This document shows positions 46,150-54,690 of a stretch of DNA of 64,000 bases, piece by piece (within the stretch, counting starts at the first letter, position 1; each line of letters begins with the position of its first letter). The DNA lies in contig JARDYH010000006.1 in assembly GCA_029215795.1 (NCBI GenBank), positions 28,287,501-28,351,500 on the forward strand. The letters run 5' to 3'. The translations under genes were made by a program, and so were the position numbers. Below the pieces are notes generated by a model, which saw only the letters and a program-made list of their open reading frames with translations, was not told the origin of the DNA and ran no database searches. Origin of the DNA: Anniella stebbinsi (Eukaryota; Chordata; Lepidosauria; Squamata; Anniellidae).

Positions 46150-48253
46150 ATGATGAGCTTCCCCACCTTTGTAGTAGAAGCTCCAGAACAGATACACAGG
46201 CAAGAAGGAGAACCAACACCTGTCTGTGTATGTTCTGTTAACACATGGGCATTCCATAAGAAAAGTTCTCATTTTAGGGAGACACAAACAGTATGGGGAT
46301 ATTTTTTCAAGGCTTTTTTATAACGTTAGGCTGATCAAATGTATAGTTTTTCAACTATAGGGTTATAAAATTGGGGTGGTCCTCTTTCAAAAATTGACAT
46401 TGTATGATGTGTGGGACTTTCCACATCCATGACCCCAGGCAGTAAATACCTACTTATATACATGGGAGTGCAGGATAGTTAATTAGAAACTGATAAAAAC
46501 AGGACATCTGGTCATCGTCTGAGAGGTTTAACAAGCTTACTGAAAAATCCATACAATATTTTTATAGAAATCGGCTGTCAAAAAAGTTAAATAATTGGAG
46601 GGTAGTTTTTAAACCTTTACCCCCTATGTTATGAATACAGCTGGGTTTCTACATATCACTTTGTCTCATTCATTTAATTTCATTTGTTGTAATTGTATGT
46701 GCGTAAAATGCCAAATTCAGGAAATAGATATGAACAGACAGTAACCCAAGGTGTTGCAGTCAATCTCCTTCTCTCTTGCATCAAGATCAAGGCTCATGCA
46801 ATGAATCAGAGCACATGTTTCTTTAGTGAACAATCTGCCAAAATAATCTGCTTTCACTTGGTCCCAAACAGCTATTTCACCAGCTGTGGGAAAAGGGATG
46901 CAAACCATGCAGCTTTTTCTACAAGATTCATAATGGGATTGCTTGGATTTACAGGTTGATTTACAGTGCTAATTTGCTCCTTGATGTCACTTCTATTTAG
47001 TTGTAATCTCTGCCAACAAATAAGAAGATATCCATGAAGACAATATATAAGGTGTACACTTTAGTATGTACCCACAAGAGCCTGCATGCATACCTATGCC
47101 CTATTCCTAGGCTTCCTGCAGGCAACAACATCTTATTCACTTTTTCATCTTCTGTGCAACTTTGATAAAGGTCTTCATAACCTCCATTTTAAATGTGGAC
47201 AATTGACATTGAGAGATAGTGACCTGATCAAGAACAAATGCTAAGCAGCCCATTGCTAAAGCTTAACTTGTGTCTGAGAGGGGATCTACAGGTGCAGTTT
47301 ATTGAATCATTTGTACTGCCTGACTCATTTATGCAACACACAATGCATTCTTCAACCCAAAATTCGATCATTATATTCTGGATTTCTTGAGACTGATTTC
47401 ATCTCATTACTTCATCTTCCTGTGGGTACATATTCAAGTGTGTGCTACCTTCACAGTATTGTAGATTTTCCAGATGGCAATGGCCAACAGTGGGCAGGGA
47501 TAGGGGAGTGATCATGGGGACATTTGGCAGGAAGGGAGTGCTGTGTTCTCCATTTCCTGTTGTAGCGGTGCCAGCAGTGAACATCCTCTCTTCTCCCCCA
47601 TCTATTTTTTTTACCCATTCCTGCTGCTTCACATCTCTGCTGCTGCACACCTGCACATGTGCAACGTAGCGTTTTTTTTAAAAAAAGGTACAATTATCTG
47701 CAGATAGATGTGGGCACTACATTGCATGACTTTAGGAAGGAGAACCCTCACATTTGAATAAGCTTCCTCCACCCATCTTGTGTGCAATTGATGCCATATA
47801 GCTGAGTATGGTGTGCAGTTGTTGTTGTTGTTGTTGTTGTTTAAAAAAAACATACCAAATATTATTTCCTACTTTCTGCCCTATGAGTAGCGATTGTGTG
47901 AGTAAAATATAGCAACACAGTGATACCCTCATAACGGAAAGATGTCCGATGTAGAACTGCCCCCAAACTTCCAGGTCCAGCTCTGTCCAATGGATTAACA
48001 CACAGCTCAGGTACAGAGATGACCTGTGTGATGGAATGCAAAAATAAGCCTCATGCTTCTGCACCTCCTCCAGTGCACATACAACTTTTTTTCCCAAACA
48101 GTTTATATAACACACACGAATGAGAATTGACTTCTTGCCCATAAAAACCTACTTCTCATGAGTCCCAACATGGTTGGGAAGGGTATATAAAGCCAAGGCT
48201 TACTCACACAGTCTGCTTACTCAGAGAGAAGAAGGTTTGGTCATAAACAGAAG
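46150..48253. other. Unassigned DNA
   Basis: No gene is supported. There is a T8/A7 run at 47672-47686 and a (TTG)n microsatellite at 47819-47840. Confidence 0.35.
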
Positions 48254-48545
48254 TGTCTGGTAGCTCAGGGGTAGAACACATGATTTGCATGTGGAAGACT
48301 TCTCCTCCAATCCCTGGCATCCCCAAGTAGGTATGGGAAAGATCCCTCTTTGAAACTCCGGACAGTTGCTGACAGTAGATAATACAGAGACAATAGCAAT
48401 CTTCAGGTTGTGTGCATGAGCCCCAATGTCTGTGGTCCCAATGGGGACCTTCACGCATTCAGTGAGAAGATCTGAAGGGAGATTCTAACACTGAACTAGT
48501 CAGAGCAGTGGTCCATATGGTTGAGTACAAGGCAGCTTCATATGT
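48254..48545 (+). mobile_element. tRNA-derived SINE
   Basis: The head has TGGTAGCTCAGGGGTAGAAC (A-box region), TGATTTGCATGTGGAAGACT and TCCAATCCCTGGCATC (B-box region), then CCCCAAGTAGGTATGGGAAA. The end reads CAGTGGTCCATATGGTTGAG and CAAGGCAGCTTCATATGTCC. It is the same family as 34284-34460 with the B-box kept, and carries an insertion-like expansion in the middle. Confidence 0.75.
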
Positions 48546-48619
48546 CCAAAGTTGCTCTGTTAATGACTTCCTTGTATTTGGTAAGTGGGCTCTGGAAAAC
48601 CAGACCCACACCAGCCCTT

Positions 48620-48655
<36 letters not shown>

Positions 48656-50279
48656 ATCAATCAATCATCCAACATGGATGATTTAATTACTTTTAGTTTT
48701 ACCAGCATTATTTATAGTTCTCATTGTTGTCATTCCCTGGACTCATTTTAGAATCCAAATGCATGGTCTTATTCATGGACTTCTATTGGTAAAACAGGAA
48801 GAGAGACCTAAGTCATGCAGTATGCACAGATGGGGGAGCAGTCCTTTTATAGTCATATAGAAGGTTGGACTATATTTTGAGAAAGAGACGATTTGTAACT
48901 CTGCTGAAATGCAACATTCCAGACAAGCCCTTGGAGAGTTTCAAAGCTCGCAGCGTTGGCAGCTCTCCCCCTCCAAGAATGTGAACGCTTAATGCTGGTG
49001 CTTTGCAAAGTGACCTGGTGAAGAATCCATGGAGAAAGGGAACAAGGTTGGGCTGCCCGAGCTCCCAAATATAGCAGTAAATGGGAAGGAGAACCAATGC
49101 AAGCTCCATCTCTGGGGGACTGGAGAAGAGATTGCCTTAAAGGAGGGTTCAGCTGCAGGGCCTTGCTCACAGCCATCTTGTAAGAGCTTTTCCCCTTTTG
49201 TTTAAATGTTGAAAACCAATTCGTGAAAAGCCCATCATAGTTATAGACAAAGATTTGCATCTGCCACAAGGGCCCCATGCAGGGTGCAATTGGCCTTGGC
49301 ATGCAAACTAGCACCCAGCATTACTCTGTCCCACAGCACTCATTGGGAACCATTTAAATTAACAGCACAATTACATACTTGTTTACTTTGCGGTATGCCC
49401 CACTGTGTTCAATAGCTAAATGTGGTAGGATTGCAGCCTAAATTGGACAAAATCTGCATCACTCCGTCATGGTTTCTATTTCCTGAACATACCACAGTGT
49501 GATGCTAGAATGTGAAAGAATGTTACTGACTGGCTTATCTGGCTGCCTTGATTGGTATAAAAAAGCTGGGAACTGACATGGACAGAACTCCCCCTCCCCC
49601 ATAATCCTTTATATTTTGGAGATGAATGCAGAAGCCCTGGAAATGGGCAATATGCTATCTAGAGATCTTGAGGAAATCTGCAATGGAATTAAATGAGTTT
49701 GGATTTTTATGTATCTAACCCATGGATTCTGCAGTTCATCCTCACTCGGGCAGATTCCATGGACTTGCAGGCCATTTTTCTAATTTTCCTGAATTTTGCA
49801 CAAATTTAATAATAGAAAACATGCAAACTAAAAAAACAGCCAACATGTGCATTCCCTCCATAGGCTAAAGTGTAAGGATGCACATTTGGGGAGGATTTGT
49901 GCATTCCTGCAAGTGAGAATCTGCACAAATGTGAATTTGCACAAATTTGGAAACTAAAAAAAACCTGATTCTGCCAGTGAGGGGACGATGGAAGGAGACA
50001 CACCACACAATCCATGAAATGCAGATGGAATGGATTTTGCACAATGCCACCTCCTTAAAAAAACCTCTTGAAATGAACAGGTGCATTGCTGCAGGGAGAG
50101 GGGATAGATTTGATCAGATTTGCCCCTTTAAAGGGATATGGCTTGTTTGTGCTCAACCTGTAAAAATTAGGGGGTAAATTATACAAAAATAAGAAGCGTT
50201 TAAAAGGGAACACAAAATGAGATGAACACGCAGGGGAAAGTTGTTGTGTCATTCATCACTGATGACATTATGGGCACTA
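48546..50279. other. Unassigned DNA with a (CAT)n microsatellite
   Basis: A CAT run lies at about 48624-48654. The 153-codon minus frame at 48853-49314 has no recognisable domain. TGCACAAAT-type phrases recur around 49790-49960. Confidence 0.35.
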
Positions 50280-50452
50280 ATTTTTAATGTTAGCTTTTAT
50301 TGTTTTAATTGATATTTTACTTTTATGTTTTTATCGCTTTTAATGTGTATGCTGTTTTTATATGCATTTGTTTTTATATGTGGTTATAAGCCACCTTGGG
50401 AGAGCTTCTGCCCTGAAAGGCGGCTAAGAAATGTCTTAAATAATAAATAAAT
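50280..50452 (+). mobile_element. LINE 3' end remnant
   Basis: An AT-rich 3' UTR, then TATAAGCCACCTTGGGAGAG, AAAGGCGGCTAAGAAATG and an AAT-rich tail. No coding part. Confidence 0.65.
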
Positions 50453-51338
50453 AAGCTATCTAATTGGTGGTAATGATGTGAATACCCATTGGCTATTCAC
50501 AAAAGCAGAAGGGGTGCTTCTGGGAGAAAGCCGAATAACAGCAGGATATTGTGGAAGATTGCCGAAAAATGGTATTCCTCACAACAATGTTAGTCTATTT
50601 ATAGACCACATTTCTCACAAATACATTGTGCTCAAAGCAGACCACGGAAGATGAAGTGCAACTATTTAAAATTAACAATAGCACATATCACTAACTGCAA
50701 GAGCCATAATGCATAGTACAAAATGCAAAATAACATTGGGAATTCCACAATTTTTAACAGATAATTTAAACTTAAAGTATATAAAATGTATAAATAAGTT
50801 GAATGCATACCAATAGGTCAATTAACCAATAGGAATTATATTAATAACATCAACAGTATAGCCACATTAAGCAATCCATTTAGCCATCTATAGTAGTTTA
50901 ACAGAAGAATTACATTAAGGGGAAATTCATAGGTCACTCACAATAGATGAATGGCCCACAGGACTGCTTTGAAGAAAGGTATTTGGAATCTGCACAACAA
51001 CAGGATAATAGCTGAACTTTAATTTTATATGCATTCAAAATGGGAAACTCCCTGTTACTGCAGATTTATTGTTCAGAATTAGGTAACCGTAGGCACCGGC
51101 TGCATATCTAGTCTTTTCTTGTAAATACTTACGACCAGAACATCATGTAATTAAGTTGTCCCCAAATAACTTATATTAAATTGAAAGAATATATCGCTTA
51201 GCAGTAAACAATTTCTATTTTTCTTACTCTTTTCAATTATTTGAAATATCTTTCAGGACAACCTCCAAAATACACTGGAAAGGAGTGCAATAAAATGAAG
51301 CCCATGTTAATATAGCCTGTGAGTAACAAATTATACTC
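50453..51338. other. Unassigned AT-rich DNA left of the DIRS element
   Basis: No gene is supported. It ends at the DIRS edge with TTATACTC directly before AAGAAATG. Confidence 0.4.
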
Positions 51339-51527
51339 AAGAAATGCAGGTTGCTTACCTGTAACTGTAGTTCTTCGAGTGGTCATCTGTGCATTCACAC
51401 ATATGGGCTCTGCGCCGCCGCCGAGCCCCAATCGGGAAACTTCACTAGCTAGCTTAGTGCTTTTTGGCGGGAACCCCTCCCCCACCATCCATTGCGCATG
51501 CTCCGGGTCCCGCCTTACCTCAGTTCT
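51339..51527. repeat. DIRS left inverted terminal repeat (3' side in coding sense)
   Basis: The core 51401-51527 is the inverted copy of 57285-57411 with one difference (C/G in the CGCCGSCGCCG stretch). The outer part, 51339-51400, is a longer version of the other end, with small indels and about 32 extra bases at the tip. This asymmetry is usual in DIRS elements, whose ends are rebuilt from the internal complementary region during replication. Confidence 0.93.
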
Positions 51528-51634
51528 CTGAGACCGCGTTATGGCCTCGTACCAAGGCAATAGATTAGTAACACACGCGCCCTAAACCTCTTGCATTTAC
51601 CATAGCGTTGCAAAGAGGGGATGGTGGGTGGGTT

Positions 51635-51727
51635 GTGTGAATGCACAGATGACCACTCGAAGAACTACAGTTACAGGTAAGCAACCTGCATTTCTTCTTC
51701 GTGGTCTCTGTGCATCACACATATGGG
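51635..51727. repeat. DIRS internal complementary region (circle-junction template)
   Basis: Bases 51635-51696 are the exact reverse complement of the left outer edge 51339-51400 (62 nt). Bases 51692-51727 are the exact reverse complement of the right outer edge 57405-57440 (36 nt). The two halves overlap by TTCTT. In DIRS1-type replication models such a region templates joining of the two ends into a circle. It lies just past the recombinase stop, the position expected for this group. Confidence 0.95.
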
Positions 51728-51774
51728 CGAGTATTTAGCCAAACTTACCGGAGGAGGGTATGCACGCTGTTGAA

Positions 51775-52788
51775 TCACTGACAAATAGAGGACAGGACTG
51801 CTCGGCCAAAAGAAGCATCCCGTGCCGCCCTGACGTCCAGCCTGTAGTGCTTCACAAAGGTTGAAGTGCTCGACCATGTTGCCGCCCTGCAAATATCCGG
51901 AACAGTTGCTCCATGGATCAAGGCCGTCGACGTGGCTTGTCCCCTCGTGGAATGCGCTGTGAACTGCGCAGGGGGCTGCTTGCCAAGGACTTGATAAGCA
52001 AGGACGATAGTGTCAACGATCCAATGAGCTAGACGTTGGGAAGAGACTGCCATCCCCTTAGATTTACCCCCATAACATATAAACAGGTTATCAGATTTAC
52101 GGATTGACTCCGTTCGTTTCTTATAGAAAGCTAACGTACGCCGAACATCCAAGGCGTGTAAAGTTGAACAAAGGGGGTCCGTAGACGCCTTAAAAAATGT
52201 TGGAAGAATGATGTCCTGGTTAATGTGGAACGTGGAAGAAACTTTAGGGACAAACGAGGGGCCAGGACGTAACACAACCTTGTTTCGAAAAAACTGAGTA
52301 TAAGGTGGTCCCACCATTAGCGCCGCTAATTCTGAAGCGCGTCTAGCAGATGTTATAGCCACTAAAAATACGGCCTTGAACGTTAGGAGCTGGAGGTCCA
52401 CCATAGCCAATGGCTCAAAAGGCTTTGACGTTAACGCCGTCAACACCACTGATAAGCTCCATTGAGGAACAATCTGGCGAATTGGAGGGAACATGTGGCG
52501 CAAGCCTTTCATAAAAGTTTTCGCTACTGGGTGAGCAAAGACCGTGTAGCCATTTATTTTATCGTGTTGTCCTGAAATGGCCGCTAGGTACACCTTGATA
52601 GAGGAGGGTTTCAGACCCCCTGTATGAAGAGAGTATAAAAACTCGATGATCCCCTTTATGGGGCCATCGTGGGCCGGGAACCCTTTTTCATTAGCGAATT
52701 TCAAAAAGCGGTTCCATTTTCTTGTGTACGAAGCTCTAGTAGACATTTTAATAGAGGCTTCGAAAATGGCGCGTAGCGCAGGCGGCAT
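51775..52788 (-). CDS. DIRS tyrosine recombinase (integrase function)
   Basis: This 337-residue tyrosine recombinase would join the circular DNA copy to the genome by strand exchange through a 3'-phosphotyrosine. Numbered from the chosen ATG, the catalytic set is complete: R150 in ARRASEL, H279 and R282 in HSTR, W305 in TWSST, and the nucleophile Y315 in KHYRLD. An N-terminal SAM-like core-binding domain fits residues about 15-110. I chose the ATG at 52788 because it lies 2 nt after the RT/RNase H stop (TAA, CT, ATG) and gives a product of ordinary size that starts just before the core-binding domain. The same frame stays open up to 53526, adding 246 codons over the RNase H and methyltransferase-like part of the previous gene. 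That extension is Cys/Arg-rich, shows no domain, and is probably a shadow, although DIRS genes are known to overlap. Confidence 0.92.
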   Translation of the reverse strand: MPPALRAIFEASIKMSTRASYTRKWNRFLKFANEKGFPAHDGPIKGIIEFLYSLHTGGLKPSSIKVYLAAISGQHDKINGYTVFAHPVAKTFMKGLRHMFPPIRQIVPQWSLSVVLTALTSKPFEPLAMVDLQLLTFKAVFLVAITSARRASELAALMVGPPYTQFFRNKVVLRPGPSFVPKVSSTFHINQDIILPTFFKASTDPLCSTLHALDVRRTLAFYKKRTESIRKSDNLFICYGGKSKGMAVSSQRLAHWIVDTIVLAYQVLGKQPPAQFTAHSTRGQATSTALIHGATVPDICRAATWSSTSTFVKHYRLDVRAARDASFGRAVLSSICQ

Positions 52789-52790
52789 AG

Positions 52791-54680
52791 TTAGAGATCT
52801 CCAATTCGTTGGATCCTCCACACTGTGAGGTGCAAGGACCGGAGGTCTGGGTGCAGGATCGCTCCCGCATTTTTGGATAGGAGGTGCGGTATCCTGGGTA
52901 GACGCCACCAATGTTGCCCTGCCAGGCGAGATAGAGTGGTGAACCAGTGCTGCCTCGGCCACCAAGGGGTCACTAGTATCGCGTCCAATGAGCATCTGCT
53001 GGCCCTGGCCACCGTCTTTGCAATAAGTGGGAACGGGGGGAACATATACAGGAAGCCTTTGGACCAGTCCCACTGGAATGCATCTCTGAGCGATGCAGGT
53101 CCAATCCCCGCCCGAGAACAGTAGTCCTGGCAAACAGCATTTGCAGAAGTCGCAAACAGGTCTATCGATGGCGTGCCCCATCTCGTAAAGAGGCGTTCGA
53201 GAACGTCTTGAGACAGTTCCCACTCGTGGGTGTCCGTGAATTCTCGACTGAGCGCATCCGCCTTCACATTGTCCGTACCTGCAATGTGAAGCGCAGACAG
53301 GCAGATGTTCCTGCGAATGGCCCAATGCAGAATGTCCAATGCCAGACTCAGAAGGCGAGGGGACCGTGTGCCGCCTTCTTTGTTGACGTACCACACCACA
53401 GTGGTGTTGTCTGACAGGATGCGAACATGCTGTCCATACAGGTGTGGTAAGAAAGCGTGCAAAGCCCGCTTTACTGCGATGAACTCTAGAAGATTGATAT
53501 GGAGCTGAGACTCTGATCGCGTCCATTTTCCCTGAATTTTTAGGTCATTGCAGTGTGCTCCCCACCCCTCTAAAGAAGCATCGGTAGTGACGATCCGAGT
53601 GGGACCTTTCTGGTGAAAAGGCATGCCTCGGGACAGATGTATGGTTGACGACCACCAACGGAGGGACGACTGGAGAGAGAGCGGGATCGTAAGTATTATT
53701 TTTCTTGGATTTAGATGAGGACGGTAACGTTGAAGGAGCACCTGCTGCAGAGGGCGCATGTGGAGGCGGGCCCAGCGGACAATGAACACCGCAGAAGCCA
53801 TGAAGCCTAGCAGGCATAGCACCGTGAATGCCGTAGCTCGCGGAGTCCGGCGAAGGCGAGAGGCAAGTGACACCACGGTTCGTATGCGGTCCATGAGCAG
53901 GAACGCCCATCCGACGGTGGAGTCTAAGACCACCCCTATAAACTGGATCCTCTGCGTTGGGCGAAAAATGGACTTTTCTTTGTTTATTTGCAGGCCTAGG
54001 CTGGTGAGACAGGACGTGACGAGGTCGACATCGGAGAGCGCTCGCGACTGGGATGGAGAAACTATTAGCCAATCGTCGAGGTAAGGGAACAGTTCGACGT
54101 TCTGTGATCTGAGATGGGCACAGACCGCCGCCATACACTTTGTAAAGACCCTTGGTGCTGTCCGGAGGCCAAAGGGAAGGACTGAAAACTGATAGGCCTG
54201 TTGTCCTATAACAAATCTCAAATACTTGCGATGAGCGGGGTGTATTGGAATGTGAAAATAAGCGTCTTTTAGGTCCACCAAAGTGAACCACCGATGTCGT
54301 TTTAGAAGTGGTAGGATCTGGGCCAATGTAATCATGCGAAATTTTTTTGGTTTGATAAATTTGTTTAAATGTCTGAGGTCCATTATAGGATGAAGCCCTC
54401 CGTCTTTCTTTGGGACCGTGAAGTAGTGCGAGTAAAAACCCGCTTTTAAGAGCCTCAAGGGAACGCGGACGATTGCGTCCTTTTGCAACAGGGTTGTTGT
54501 TTCCTGTAACAGCGTGGGAGATGGTACAGTGCTCCTCACGGTGCCTAGAGGTGGAAGAGCTCGAAATTCTATAAGGTAACCCTTGGAAATTGTGGAGAGC
54601 ACCCACTTGTCGCTCGTTATAGCTGCCCAGCGCTGCAGAAAAGGTTGGAGTCTGGTGGTGTGGCGTCGCGGTAGAAACAA
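52791..54680 (-). CDS. DIRS reverse transcriptase / RNase H polyprotein with C-terminal methyltransferase-like region
   Basis: This 629-residue open frame copies element RNA into DNA and removes the RNA. The RT domain spans about residues 60-290: a PKKDGG motif at 90-95, the LVDLKDAY box with its Asp at 136-139, the LPFGLRTAP segment at 168-176, and the catalytic YLDD at 200-203. RNase H spans about 360-480 with the acidic set D367, E399, D424 and D475 all present. Residues 505-580 (DLFATSAN, FPPF, then TPWWPRQHWF) resemble the region after RNase H in DIRS elements that has been called Dam-methyltransferase-like; the function is not established. Position 54680 is a TTG. The same frame is open upstream (GAFDSVPLF) and overlaps the end of gag with no ATG seen nearby, so translation may need a frameshift, reinitiation or a non-ATG start. 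No stop or frame break is visible. Confidence 0.93.
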   Translation of the reverse strand: MFLPRRHTTRLQPFLQRWAAITSDKWVLSTISKGYLIEFRALPPLGTVRSTVPSPTLLQETTTLLQKDAIVRVPLRLLKAGFYSHYFTVPKKDGGLHPIMDLRHLNKFIKPKKFRMITLAQILPLLKRHRWFTLVDLKDAYFHIPIHPAHRKYLRFVIGQQAYQFSVLPFGLRTAPRVFTKCMAAVCAHLRSQNVELFPYLDDWLIVSPSQSRALSDVDLVTSCLTSLGLQINKEKSIFRPTQRIQFIGVVLDSTVGWAFLLMDRIRTVVSLASRLRRTPRATAFTVLCLLGFMASAVFIVRWARLHMRPLQQVLLQRYRPHLNPRKIILTIPLSLQSSLRWWSSTIHLSRGMPFHQKGPTRIVTTDASLEGWGAHCNDLKIQGKWTRSESQLHINLLEFIAVKRALHAFLPHLYGQHVRILSDNTTVVWYVNKEGGTRSPRLLSLALDILHWAIRRNICLSALHIAGTDNVKADALSREFTDTHEWELSQDVLERLFTRWGTPSIDLFATSANAVCQDYCSRAGIGPASLRDAFQWDWSKGFLYMFPPFPLIAKTVARASRCSLDAILVTPWWPRQHWFTTLSRLAGQHWWRLPRIPHLLSKNAGAILHPDLRSLHLTVWRIQRIGDL

Positions 54681-54690
54681 GGGAACGGAG

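Noticed and set aside
48254..48330. Candidate tRNA gene with A and B boxes
   Set aside because: The cloverleaf cannot be closed convincingly and the sequence runs on into a SINE body.
53758..54084. Plus-strand open frames inside the DIRS element (also 54781-55110, 56063-56470, 56518-57012)
   Set aside because: They are antisense to conserved DIRS genes and have no recognisable motif.
53545..54606. 353-codon minus-strand open frame over the RT gene
   Set aside because: It is out of phase with the RT/RNase H frame, whose motifs are complete, and shows no domain of its own. It is a shadow of codon bias.
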